Source of the DNA: Tubiluchus corallicola
Lineage: Eukaryota; Priapulida; Priapulimorpha; Priapulimorphida; Tubiluchidae
Direction of reading: 5' to 3'
Length of the DNA: 64,000 nucleotides
Assembly: GCA_030141605.1 (NCBI GenBank)
Contig: JAQGDQ010002403.1
Coordinates: 1 to 64,000 of the forward strand
Numbering within the stretch: position 1 is the first letter of the stretch; each line of letters opens with the position of its first letter. The notes beneath the pieces were generated by a model, which was given only the letters and a program-made list of their open reading frames with translations, was not told where the DNA came from and did not search any database. Below are positions 46,096-56,293 of the stretch, piece by piece. Both the position numbers and the translations under genes were made by a program.

Positions 46096-47265
46096 TTAAT
46101 ATTTGAACTCACCAAATTTACTTCTTATTGTCAATTCTTTTCCTTCACTTGCTTCGCACCTTCCCACTATTTGAGCTTCTACATTATATTTTTTTGAAAT
46201 ATTAATAATATCTTCCGCAATATTGGGCTGCACATATATCTCGAATCGATGACCCATATTAAAAACCTTATACATTTCTTGCCAACCAGTAGCCGACTGC
46301 TCCTGTATGGTGCTAAACAATACAGGCAATTTAAACAAATTATCTTTTATCACGTGTAAGTTTTTTATAAAATTTAACACCTTAGTTTGTGCTCCACCCG
46401 AACAATGTATCAATCCGTGAATAGCTTTTCTATGCTTACTCAATATTTCTTTTATAATAGGAGCATATGTTCGAGTAGGAGAAAGTACCAACTTACCCAC
46501 ATCTACTCCCAAGCCTTGAATCTCATCTGTCAATCGCAGGCTGCCTGTATAAACCAAGTCATCAGATATTGTGTTGTCGTAGCTTTCTATATATTTTTCA
46601 GCTAAATATTTAGCAAACACATCGTGCCGAGCCGAAGTCAAACCATTACTTCCCATTCCACCATTATACTCTCTCTCATAAGAAGCCTGTCCCGAAGATG
46701 ACAAACCCACAATCACATCTCCCGCCTGTATTTCCTCATTAGTTATTACATCTTTACGCTTCATACGACAACACACCGTAGAATCGACAATAATAGTTCG
46801 CACCAAATCGCCCACATCTGCGGTTTCACCGCCCGTAGTATAGATATTCACTCCCAAGCTCCGTAATTCTTCACATAACTCCTCTGTTCCCTCAATAATA
46901 GCCGATACTACCTCTCCACTCACTAAGTTTTTATTGCGTCCTATAGTAGAAGACAAAAGAATATTATTGTCTACTGCCCCTACACACAACAAATCATCCA
47001 AGTTCATTACAATGGCATCCTGCGCAATACCTTTCCACACCGATAAATCTCCTGTTTCTCGCCAATACATATATGCTAGCGAAGACTTAGTGCCTGCACC
47101 ATCTGCGTGCATCACATTGCAAAATGCACTATCTCCTCCTAAATAATCTGGTATTATTTTACAAAAAGCATTAGGGTATAAGCCCTTGTCAATGTTCTTT
47201 ATAGCATTATGCACATCTTCCTTAGAAGCAGAAACTCCTCTACGATTGTATTTGTCGTTTTGCAT
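46096..47265 (-). CDS. purM: Phosphoribosylformylglycinamidine cyclo-ligase (AIR synthetase)
   Basis: A 389-residue member of the PurM/ThiL ATP-binding superfamily, in the longer Bacteroidota form. Key blocks are HADGAGTKSSLAYMYW, QDAIVMNLDDLLCVGA, TGGETADVGDLVRTI, GLSSSGQASYEREYNGGMGSNGLT and FNMGHRFEIY near the C-terminus. It makes aminoimidazole ribotide in purine synthesis. No other pur gene is nearby. It is followed after 11 bases by the RadC-like gene. Confidence 0.93.
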   Translation of the reverse strand: MQNDKYNRRGVSASKEDVHNAIKNIDKGLYPNAFCKIIPDYLGGDSAFCNVMHADGAGTKSSLAYMYWRETGDLSVWKGIAQDAIVMNLDDLLCVGAVDNNILLSSTIGRNKNLVSGEVVSAIIEGTEELCEELRSLGVNIYTTGGETADVGDLVRTIIVDSTVCCRMKRKDVITNEEIQAGDVIVGLSSSGQASYEREYNGGMGSNGLTSARHDVFAKYLAEKYIESYDNTISDDLVYTGSLRLTDEIQGLGVDVGKLVLSPTRTYAPIIKEILSKHRKAIHGLIHCSGGAQTKVLNFIKNLHVIKDNLFKLPVLFSTIQEQSATGWQEMYKVFNMGHRFEIYVQPNIAEDIINISKKYNVEAQIVGRCEASEGKELTIRSKFGEFKY

Positions 47266-47705
47266 TTATTAAGTATTTTACAATATTTTTTCTTTGTCAA
47301 AAAAATAATGATTAACCTCTTGAACAATATATTCTATTACCTCTTTCATATTATAAAATGTAGCTTCTACCATACTTGTGGAGAAGTTATTTTATTATTC
47401 TTTCATCTATAATTTAATAGAAGTTAAGTACTAGCAGTAGCAAATATAATGATAAAATAAAAAAAACTATTAAAAAAAATGTAGTTAGCAAAAGTAGTTT
47501 TTATTATACTTGAAAAGATAAGTATTTTTACAACTTTCAATTCATATTACACCAAAAACAAGCTATTCGCAAACTTACATTCTTCCTCAGCAAATAAAAC
47601 CAATATTTTATCATTCATAAAAAGACATTTGGGAGTTTGCTTAATTTAAGCATTACACTAAAAACAAGCTATTCATATAATTTCACTCATTTTCAGCAAG
47701 CAAAA
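47266..47705. other. 440-base gap between purM and bioA
   Basis: No credible coding frame. It contains two imperfect direct repeats of about 56 bases (47546-47601 and 47652-47707) next to the end of bioA. The rest is AT-rich spacer holding the purM upstream region, where I see no clear TAnnTTTG box. Confidence 0.5.
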
Positions 47706-47707
47706 CT
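47546..47707. repeat. Two imperfect 56-base direct repeats beside bioA
   Basis: Copies at 47546-47601 and 47652-47707 share ATTACACyAAAAACAAGCTA followed by TTC, then a variable middle, then CAGCAA-AAAAC. The start points are 106 bases apart. The second copy just overlaps the bioA stop codon (47706-47708). They may be remnants of a tandem duplication. Confidence 0.6.
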
Positions 47708-48995
47708 ACACCTCTCTTATCACTTTTAGCAAAACACTTGTGAGTGTACTTAATTCAGAACTCTTTATAATGTATGGAGGCATCACATATACTAAATCTT
47801 TAAAAGGGCGTATCCATACACCTTCCTCTACAAACCGGGCTTGTAGTTTTGCCACATCTACTTCATAGCGCATCTGCACTACACCAATAGCCCCCAGCAC
47901 TCTTACATCCAATACATTATCAAAAGAACTTGCAACACTTAGTTCTGCCCGCAGCTGTTTTTCAATAGCCTTTACACGTTTTTGCCAAGGACTAGTCAAA
48001 AGCAGATCTATACTCGCACTTGCTACAGCACAAGCCAATGGATTAGCCATAAAAGTAGGACCGTGCATAAAAACACCCGCTTCCCCCCCACTAATAGTAT
48101 TTGCTATTTTATTAGTTGTAAGTGTAGCCGCCAAACTTATATATCCTCCTGTGATTGCTTTACCCACACATAAAATATCAGGTACAATACCCGAGTGCTC
48201 ATAGGCAAACATTTTACCAGTACGACCAAATCCTGTAGCAATTTCATCAAAAATTAGCAGCACATCATACTTATTGCACAACTCACGCAATCTCTGCAAA
48301 TACACAGGCGAATAAAACCACATACCACCAGCACCCTGCACAATAGGCTCTAAAATCACTCCTGCTATTTCACCACAATGCTTTTCCATAAGCATTTCCA
48401 TAGAGGCTATATCTTTTTCATCCCAGACATCCTGAAACCTTGTGAATGGCTTCTCTGCAAACAATTGACAAGATAAAATGTTTTTAAAAATATGGTGCAT
48501 ACCCATATCAGGATCACACACCGACATCGCATTCCAAGTATCTCCGTGGTATCCTCCTCGCACTGTCAAAAATCTATTCCTTCTGAGTTTTCCTAAAGCT
48601 TGGCAATATTGTAAAGCCATTTTCATAGCTACTTCTACTGCTACAGACCCTGAGTCGCTATAAAAAACCTTGTCAAAGTTATTCTCTGTCAAAGTCAAAA
48701 GTCTTTCAGTTAAAGCTAACACAGGAGAATGAGTAAAACCCCCAAACATAATATGAGACATCTTACTTATTTGGTTTTTTATAGCCTCATTTATTATAGG
48801 ATGATTATAGCCGTGTATTGCAGCCCACCAAGATGCCATCCCATCCACCAATTGTTTCCCATCCTCTAAATCTATATAAACTCCTGATGCAGAACGAACT
48901 AAATATATCTGTAACGGGTTAGTAGTAGAAGTATAAGGGTGCCATATATGTTCCCTGTCAAAATTCAACTTTTTTATGACATTTGACTTTCCCAC
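47706..48995 (-). CDS. bioA: Adenosylmethionine-8-amino-7-oxononanoate aminotransferase
   Basis: A 429-residue fold-type I aminotransferase of biotin synthesis. It begins [18 protein letters not shown] within the first 30 residues and contains [57 protein letters not shown] and the PLP lysine in CVGKAITGG (about 271). [12 protein letters not shown] is the BioA-type substrate loop. No other bio gene lies in the window. A TATTTTTG box at 49009-49016 is 13 bases upstream of the ATG. Confidence 0.95.
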   Translation of the reverse strand: MGKSNVIKKLNFDREHIWHPYTSTTNPLQIYLVRSASGVYIDLEDGKQLVDGMASWWAAIHGYNHPIINEAIKNQISKMSHIMFGGFTHSPVLALTERLLTLTENNFDKVFYSDSGSVAVEVAMKMALQYCQALGKLRRNRFLTVRGGYHGDTWNAMSVCDPDMGMHHIFKNILSCQLFAEKPFTRFQDVWDEKDIASMEMLMEKHCGEIAGVILEPIVQGAGGMWFYSPVYLQRLRELCNKYDVLLIFDEIATGFGRTGKMFAYEHSGIVPDILCVGKAITGGYISLAATLTTNKIANTISGGEAGVFMHGPTFMANPLACAVASASIDLLLTSPWQKRVKAIEKQLRAELSVASSFDNVLDVRVLGAIGVVQMRYEVDVAKLQARFVEEGVWIRPFKDLVYVMPPYIIKSSELSTLTSVLLKVIREV

Positions 48996-49008
48996 TTCTT
49001 AAATTTTA

Positions 49009-49049
49009 CAAAAATAGCATTGCTAATCAAAAAGGTATCAGCAATGCTA
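49009..49049 (-). terminator. Terminator of the S74-domain gene, overlapping the bioA -7 box
   Basis: On the minus strand, TAGCATTGCT (49049-49040) pairs with AGCAATGCTA (49024-49015) around a 15-base loop and is followed by TTTTTG. The same TATTTTTG (49016-49009) matches the -7 box for bioA, so termination of one gene and start of the next share sequence. Confidence 0.6.
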
Positions 49050-49096
49050 CTATATTATTGAATTACAAAATTCTTAAGTTCTAAATAAAACCATCT

Positions 49097-50140
49097 TTAT
49101 TTTTCTACTCTATCTAATAAAAGAGACTTTATAGATTCTAATTCTGCCTTTAAATTGTCTATTTCTTCTTTTGTCGATTCTAATTCTTCTACTTTCGCTT
49201 TTAAATTTTTATTCTCATTTTCCAAAGCTTCACATTTCACCACCAACTCTTGAACTGCTTTTATAGTTAATACATTTGCTGACCCCACATTAATTCTCAT
49301 TACACTTTCTGTATCATTCTCAAGATAAAGACCACTTTCCACTACATCATCAGGAAATACTTCTTTGAACTCTTGAGCAATGAAACTATAATAATATCTG
49401 TTCTTAAAGCCATGCTCCTTTGCCCAAAAATCTTTGTATTTAAACTTCACTGGGTGCAATTTCATTATAGTCTCTATTCCTCCTTGCAAACCTTGTATAT
49501 CTTCTTTCACCCTTCTATCTGACGCCACATAAAAGTTAGGAGCAGTAGAATTAGCATTGTCTGCAACAATAAGATTTTTTGTATGTAGTGTATTTAAATT
49601 ATTAATAGACTTGTCATCTGCATCTTCTCCCTGTTTCAAAACTGCCGCTATATCAACATCACTAACTGATGATTCTACAAAGGTCTTGATAGCCAATTGT
49701 GTTGATAAACTATCATCGCTAGCATTTGAAAAGGTTTTATCGGTGCTGATGCCTGTCACCATATTATCACCTAAATACAAGGTGTCGGTAGAAACAATGT
49801 TGCTATAAATAGTATCGCTTTGGATAATATTACTCTCACTCATTAATACAACCCACCTATTTTCATCTGCATTGTAATAATAATATGCCTGCTCATCTAA
49901 AACATAAATTATTAGCCCATCAGCATCGGATAAATCATTTAAATCTATATTACTAAGGACAGCATATTCAGCTACTCTAGGAAAAAGGACACCTTTACTA
50001 TCAGAATAAATATCTAAAATAGCCATAGGATGAGGAGCTATCCCATCTTTTCCAATACTAACACCTTCATATTGAGCATAAGCATAAAAATGAGACCCAA
50101 ATAATAAAAACACAAACAATAATCTATATAAAAACGACAT
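49097..50140 (-). CDS. Exported protein with peptidase S74 intramolecular chaperone domain
   Basis: 347 residues. A signal peptide ends at YAYAQ (about 22). The N-terminal region has GVSIGKDGIAPHPMAILDI and a beta-rich part (VLFPRVAEYAVL, AYYYYNADENRWVVL) common in Bacteroidota surface proteins. Residues about 208-285 form an S74 domain: SDRRVKEDIQ, LHPVKFKYKD and YSFIAQEFKEVFPD. The end is a coiled coil (about 290-345). In phage tailspikes this domain trimerises a fibre and then cleaves itself. Here a trimeric surface or periplasmic fibre is likely. Confidence 0.85.
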   Translation of the reverse strand: MSFLYRLLFVFLLFGSHFYAYAQYEGVSIGKDGIAPHPMAILDIYSDSKGVLFPRVAEYAVLSNIDLNDLSDADGLIIYVLDEQAYYYYNADENRWVVLMSESNIIQSDTIYSNIVSTDTLYLGDNMVTGISTDKTFSNASDDSLSTQLAIKTFVESSVSDVDIAAVLKQGEDADDKSINNLNTLHTKNLIVADNANSTAPNFYVASDRRVKEDIQGLQGGIETIMKLHPVKFKYKDFWAKEHGFKNRYYYSFIAQEFKEVFPDDVVESGLYLENDTESVMRINVGSANVLTIKAVQELVVKCEALENENKNLKAKVEELESTKEEIDNLKAELESIKSLLLDRVEK

Positions 50141-50390
50141 GTTTCAATAAGTTTTATCTAAATTTCTTATTTTTCTCAATAAAAAAATCACACAGTTATA
50201 TCTCACTTAACAAAAAGCAATGTTAATTATCATTTTGCTTTCAAAAAGTTCTTCATCTTATAAGCATTATAGATATACTTGCTTTCCTAAGTACACCTAC
50301 CTATCTGAAAGAAAACCAAATCCCGTTCATATCAACCATAAAAAAAGAACTATTTATAAATATAATATCTTTGGTAATAAATATGCAAAT

Positions 50391-50990
50391 TTAAACTAAA
50401 AATCTTTTTGCTGTTTCTCTTAGAATTTTAAAACGTTCCTTTTGATTAATGCCTTGTTTTATAAACTGTGCATTAGGCACCTCTAAGTTATTTAAAACTA
50501 TTCATTAACGTTATCTGCATTGTCTCTAAGGCTTTCATTATGTAATGATTTTTGCTGATTTTCTTCACTCCATTGTTTTGCAGTTTTTCCAAACAAAGCA
50601 ATATTTAATAAGTCTGCTTCTTGTGCATAAATATAGCCCTCTTTTTTTTTAGTCAAATGTAATTTGGGTGAGATTGTATTTTTTATTGCATCTGGTTGTA
50701 GAGTACAATTTGCTTTTGTTAAAAAAAGCCTGTGTAACCATTCTGCACTTTTAAGCCCTTTTAATTCTTTTTTTTTAATCTTTGAAATTCTTTTATTAGA
50801 AGTAATTCAAACTCTACTTATCCAAGATACAAATTTGAAAGCAATCCTTGTGGGCGTAAGTACCTCCAACACCACACACAAGAAACAAAATTATTCAACC
50901 CTGCTTGTTTTCTAAACACACCAAATTCGATGTATTTGAAATTTTGATTATTTAACCTTTCCCAAATACCTAAAAATTCTATTGTTGAGG
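50391..50990 (-). pseudogene. Decayed KilA-N domain gene (phage-type DNA-binding protein)
   Basis: On the minus strand, pieces in different frames line up in order with KilA-N domain proteins of Bacteroidota: STIEFLGIWERLNNQNF (near 50985), FGVFRKQAGLNNF, GGTYAHKD, AFKFVSWIS, LLLIKEFQRLK, then GYIYAQEADLLNIALFGK and TAKQW (about 50555-50640), and finally AQFIKQGINQKERFKIL ending in TAA at 50393-50391. At least three frameshifts, an internal deletion and several stops separate them, and the N-terminal domain is missing. It is clearly non-functional. The recognition is from remembered family sequence, not a search. It lies downstream of groEL; 50141-50390 holds nothing else I can identify. Confidence 0.75.
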
Positions 50991-51079
50991 ACTTAATGTA
51001 AGATGTTTATCTCCAGCACTTTAGTTTAAGATAGTATATCATTATCATATTTTTTTATATAAATTTCATGTTCCTTATA

Positions 51080-51127
51080 AAAAAGAAAAAGAATCACTAC
51101 CTGTGTTTTTATAAGGATAGTGATTCT
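51080..51127 (-). terminator. Terminator of the groES-groEL transcript
   Basis: On the minus strand AGAATCACTA (51127-51118), then CCT after one bulged T, pairs with AGG-TAGTGATTCT (51102-51090), followed by a T-rich run (51090-51080). A strong intrinsic terminator 20 bases after the groEL stop. Confidence 0.8.
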
Positions 51128-51146
51128 TAAACCTAAAACTTAAAAT

Positions 51147-52790
<1,644 letters not shown>

Positions 52791-52864
52791 CTAAATTTGT
52801 TTTCTTTTATATGTTAGTATTTCTTTTCAATACTCTTTATTATATTGTTATGATATAACAGATG

Positions 52865-53143
52865 TTAAATTACAGCCAATATATCGTCCTGCTTCATCAT
52901 TAAATAATCGCTATCATCTACACTAAGCTCTGTTCCCGAATACTTTCCGTATAGGACAACATCACCCACCTTTACCTCCATTGTTACATCTTTTGTACCT
53001 TTACCTATGGCAACCACTGTGCCTTTTTGTGGCTTTTCTTGTGCCGAATCAGGTATGTAAATACCTGTGGAGGTTTTCACCTCTGCTTTCATTGGTTCTA
53101 CTAAAACTCTATCACCCAAGGGTTTTATTTTTACGTTTGCCAT
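52865..53143 (-). CDS. groES: Co-chaperonin GroES
   Basis: A 92-residue Hsp10. It has KPLGDRVLVEPM near the N-terminus, the mobile loop KTSTGIYIPDSAQEKP (about 23-39) and the closing YLMMKQDDILAVI. No CIRCE inverted repeat (TTAGCACTC-N9-GAGTGCTAA) precedes it, so HrcA control is not indicated. The 136-base gap upstream contains a possible sigma-54-like element and a small palindrome, discussed under findings. Confidence 0.98.
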   Translation of the reverse strand: MANVKIKPLGDRVLVEPMKAEVKTSTGIYIPDSAQEKPQKGTVVAIGKGTKDVTMEVKVGDVVLYGKYSGTELSVDDSDYLMMKQDDILAVI

Positions 53144-53266
53144 TTTTATTTTTAAATTAAAAAAATTTTACTTTATTTATAAATTCTCAACAAACCTTTA
53201 CAGTCAAAATATATGCCAATTTTATATCATAGACTTTTTGACGCATTTTGATTGTATCATTATGTC

Positions 53267-53279
53267 ATTATGCCATAAT
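53267..53279. promoter_or_regulatory. Small palindrome between secG and groES
   Basis: ATTATGCCATAAT, two perfect 6-base half-sites around one base, ending at the secG stop codon; a third ATTATG half-site lies just to the left. It is a possible operator, but it is AT-rich and could be chance. Confidence 0.25.
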
Positions 53280-53624
53280 TTATTCTTTGGATTCGTCCTC
53301 TGACCCTTCTTGCAAAATATTTGGAAGTTCTTCAAAAAGTTGACTAGCACTAGGTATAGTGGTCGTAACTTCTTCTGTAATAACTGATGTAGCTTGCTCC
53401 TTGTCAGGAGTAAGATGCCCTACTACTATTGAAAGAAGCAACAACGCTCCTGCAAGCGTCCAAGTGGCTTTTTCAAGAAAATCAGTTGTTTTCTGTACAC
53501 CTACTATTTGGTTAGAAGACGCAAAATTAGAAGAAAGCCCGCCACCCTTAGAATTTTGAATCAACACAGCTAAGGTCAAAATCACACAAATAATCAATAT
53601 TAATATAGAAACAAAATAATACAT
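53280..53624 (-). CDS. secG: Preprotein translocase subunit SecG
   Basis: 114 residues with two membrane spans (about 1-21 and 51-70). It has the SecG core: ILTLAVLIQNSKGGGLSSNF, then TDFLEKATWTLAGALLLLSI. An acidic, non-conserved tail (EELPNILQEGSEDES) follows. It stabilises SecYE during export. It lies 9 bases after the TPR gene, in the sigma-54 regulator-lptE-TPR-secG run seen in many Bacteroidota. Confidence 0.95.
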   Translation of the reverse strand: MYYFVSILILIICVILTLAVLIQNSKGGGLSSNFASSNQIVGVQKTTDFLEKATWTLAGALLLLSIVVGHLTPDKEQATSVITEEVTTTIPSASQLFEELPNILQEGSEDESKE

Positions 53625-53633
53625 CTCTTTTTG

Positions 53634-54263
53634 CTAATTTACATATTTCTTTATTTTCTCTAACTGAACTGCAAAGTAAGTTCTTTTTTCTGGATATTTC
53701 AAATATAATTTTTCATAAACTCGAAGAGCTTGTAAATAATGACCCTGCTTAACATAAACCTTAGCCAAAGCCTCCGTAATAAGATTCTCATTTTTCTGTA
53801 TGCTACTCTCTGAAAGATCTTTGTTCTTTTCTTGCCCTTTAACTACCTTGTCAATTTTAATCTTAGGAGACTTCTTTATAAAGTTATCTATTAAATCATT
53901 TCGATTGAAAACTTTTGTTTTTTCGTCCACCAACTTAGGAGCTTTCATTATATCATACACTGCCACATCTGTTGGTAAAGATTTTTTGCATAGTTTCTCT
54001 GATTGATGTAATAAATCATAAAGTCTCTCCCTATCCGTTGTGTATATTGCAGTAACCAACAATTCGCTTTTGAACCTCAAACTTTTCTCTGCCTGCAAGT
54101 TCTTAATTAATAGTAGTCTTGCTGTCTGAAAATACGGATATTTCTCTATTATTTTCTCTATCTCTGAGATGGTATTGATATTTAAACTACCACTATCTTC
54201 AATGTATTTTAATAAAGTATCACTATTCAATTTAAGATTGAATTTATTTAGAAATATTTTCAA
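53634..54263 (-). CDS. TPR-like protein of unknown function
   Basis: 209 residues, with no signal peptide. The N-terminal half has helical segments (SEIEKIIEKYPYFQTARLLLIKNL). The C-terminal end (about 155-205) is a tetratricopeptide hairpin: LITEALAKVYVKQGHYLQALRVYEKLYLKYPEK. A basic linker (IKKSPKIKIDKVVKGQEK) separates the parts. It is a conserved gene between lptE and secG in Bacteroidota; its function is unknown, although the context suggests envelope biogenesis. It lies 22 bases after lptE. Confidence 0.8.
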   Translation of the reverse strand: MKIFLNKFNLKLNSDTLLKYIEDSGSLNINTISEIEKIIEKYPYFQTARLLLIKNLQAEKSLRFKSELLVTAIYTTDRERLYDLLHQSEKLCKKSLPTDVAVYDIMKAPKLVDEKTKVFNRNDLIDNFIKKSPKIKIDKVVKGQEKNKDLSESSIQKNENLITEALAKVYVKQGHYLQALRVYEKLYLKYPEKRTYFAVQLEKIKKYVN

Positions 54264-54285
54264 CTTGTAATCTTTGGACAGATTA

Positions 54286-54795
54286 TTACCAATTAATCAC
54301 TGATTTATTAAATATATCTTGAATAATTTGATCTAATATTACCTCTACCAATTCACTTTCTACTGATTCAAAACTTTGACTACTTTCATAATCTTCAAAA
54401 GCAGAAAAAGAATCGTCGAAATTGGTTTTTTCATCATACTTATTGGTAAATTTAACCCTTATTTTTATTGTTAGTCTATTTTCTGCTGCCGTCTGAGCAT
54501 CTGTTATAGCCATTGGCTTTATTTCATAGCCTGTAATCTCTCCTTCAAAATGCAAGTCTCCTTCCGTATCTGTAACAAGAACCAACTTCGTTTGAGAGTC
54601 GAATCTTTCTTTTAGTTTCAAATCAAATTCTGCAGCCAAATTAGGATTTACAAGAGGTGCTCTATTCTCAAAAAATCGCACGGAATAAGTTTCTGCCTCT
54701 ACTGGAATAGAAGTTCCAGAAAAAGAATAACTTATTTTACACCCTGCAAACATTACTACCCCCAATAGTAAAAACACGTTGAATAACCTGTTCAT
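54286..54795 (-). CDS. lptE: LptE-family LPS-assembly lipoprotein
   Basis: A 169-residue lipoprotein with lipobox MFAGC (Cys19). The mature part starts KISYSFSGTSIP, followed by VRFFENRAPLVNPNLAAEFDLKLKERF, the hallmark of the Bacteroidota LptE family. In the family LptE plugs the LptD barrel and helps deliver LPS to the outer surface; orthology to E. coli LptE is structural rather than by sequence. It starts 3 bases after the sigma-54 regulator gene, so the two are co-transcribed. Confidence 0.88.
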   Translation of the reverse strand: MNRLFNVFLLLGVVMFAGCKISYSFSGTSIPVEAETYSVRFFENRAPLVNPNLAAEFDLKLKERFDSQTKLVLVTDTEGDLHFEGEITGYEIKPMAITDAQTAAENRLTIKIRVKFTNKYDEKTNFDDSFSAFEDYESSQSFESVESELVEVILDQIIQDIFNKSVINW

Positions 54796-54798
54796 CTT

Positions 54799-56052
54799 TT
54801 ATATATGTATATTATATTCCTTTATTTTACGATAAAGAGTTCGTTCTGATATACCTAATTCTAAAGCAGCATATCTTCTTTTACCCTTATTTTTTTCTAA
54901 TGCTTTCTTTATCAACTCTTTTTCATTGTCTTCAAGCGACAACGATTCTTCTACCATCTCTTCTGTATCTTCTATATGTTTGGCTTCTTTATTTTTGATA
55001 ATTGCTGAACTATTATTAGTTTTTGAAGAGGCAGTAATAATAGAAGTATCATTTTGTTCAACCTCTAAAATGTTATTTATAGCTCGTGCATTATCTTTTT
55101 GCACTTCTTCACTAAATCTTCCATTCCTAATGATATCCAACACCAGTTTCTTTAAATCTTTCATATCTTGTTTCATGTCAAAAAGCACCTTATACAGAAT
55201 CTCTCGCTCCGATGCAAAGTTGGCATCATTTTCACCGCCTTCTTTGTAAAGAGTTAAAGCACTGGGCTGATGTATATTAGGAAGATATCTGAGCAGTGAC
55301 TTTTCATCTATTATTCTACTCTTTTCAATAATAGACATTTGTTCTGTTACATTTTTCAGTTGTCTGATGTTTCCTTGCCAATAATAATTTTCTAACAATT
55401 TTTGGGCTTGGGGAGTAATAGTAAGTACAGGCACTTTATATTTTTCAGCAAAATCAGTAGCAAATTTTCTAAACAGCAAGTTAACGTCTTCCTTCCTCTT
55501 TCTTAGGGCTGGGATGCTAATGGTAATAGCATTGAGTCTATAATATAAATCCTCTCTAAATTTTCCCTTCCTAATTGCCTCTGCAAAATCTATGTTTGTA
55601 GCAGCAACTACTCTTACATTTGTTTTTAAGGTTTTAGACGAACCCACTTTTATAAATTCTCCTGTTTCTAACACTCTCAACAACTTTGCTTGAGTAGAGA
55701 GAGGTAACTCTCCCACTTCATCCAAAAAAATGGTCCCTCCATCTGCCTCTTGAAAATATCCCTTCCTATCAGATAATGCACCAGTAAAGGCTCCTTTCTC
55801 GTGACCAAAAAGCTCTGAATCTATGGTTCCCTCCGGTATTGCACCACAATTGACGGCTATATATGGAGAATGTTTTCTATGACTATGCTGATGAATTATT
55901 TTAGGAAATACCTCCTTCCCTACTCCACTCTCCCCTACAATTACCACAGACAAATTTGCAGGTGCCACTTGCACTGCTATATTCACAGCTCGCTCTAAGT
56001 CTTTTGAATATCCTATAATACCAAATTTCTTTTTTATCTCCTGTAGCTCCAT
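54799..56052 (-). CDS. Sigma-54-dependent transcriptional regulator (AAA+ / Fis HTH)
   Basis: 417 residues from ATG 56052. A longer frame goes back to 56094, but the promoter box at 56064-56057 lies inside that extension, so I choose 56052. The AAA+ domain (about 10-235) has Walker A GESGVGKEVF, the sigma-54-contacting EKGAFTGALSDRKG loop, Walker B GTIFLDEVGELP and the LRVLETGEF helix. A Fis-type helix-turn-helix ends the protein (RRYAALELGISERTLYRKIKEY, quoted to show 22 residues' region 394-415). It has no receiver or sensor domain. It leads the operon with lptE, TPR and secG. Confidence 0.92.
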   Translation of the reverse strand: MELQEIKKKFGIIGYSKDLERAVNIAVQVAPANLSVVIVGESGVGKEVFPKIIHQHSHRKHSPYIAVNCGAIPEGTIDSELFGHEKGAFTGALSDRKGYFQEADGGTIFLDEVGELPLSTQAKLLRVLETGEFIKVGSSKTLKTNVRVVAATNIDFAEAIRKGKFREDLYYRLNAITISIPALRKRKEDVNLLFRKFATDFAEKYKVPVLTITPQAQKLLENYYWQGNIRQLKNVTEQMSIIEKSRIIDEKSLLRYLPNIHQPSALTLYKEGGENDANFASEREILYKVLFDMKQDMKDLKKLVLDIIRNGRFSEEVQKDNARAINNILEVEQNDTSIITASSKTNNSSAIIKNKEAKHIEDTEEMVEESLSLEDNEKELIKKALEKNKGKRRYAALELGISERTLYRKIKEYNIHI

Positions 56053-56056
56053 ACTG

Positions 56057-56087
56057 CAAATATACTGTTTATTTTTGTAGAACGCAA
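56057..56087 (-). promoter_or_regulatory. Promoter of the sigma-54 regulator operon, apparently leaderless
   Basis: TTG (56087-56085), a 20-base spacer and TATATTTG (56064-56057) on the minus strand: a full Bacteroidota primary promoter. The expected start is about 5 bases past the box, at or within one or two bases of the ATG at 56052-56050, so the mRNA would have almost no leader. Confidence 0.65.
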
Positions 56088-56293
56088 TATTCACCCTTCA
56101 TGCAGGAATTAAGAAAACATTGAATAAGATAAATCTTTCAAAAACTATTTTTTTGCAACCTTTTTTGATTTTTGCATCTTAATTATAAATCGATAAACAA
56201 ACATTGTTGTTTCACCGTATAAAAGTAAATGTTTTCAAAAAATAATTATTTGAGTTTTACTATCTTTACATTTGTTGTTGTTAATTCATAATA

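Noticed and set aside
50664-50915. An 83-codon plus-strand frame downstream of groEL
   Set aside because: It lies opposite the decayed KilA-N gene, whose minus-strand fragments match a protein family; the plus-strand product matches nothing I know.
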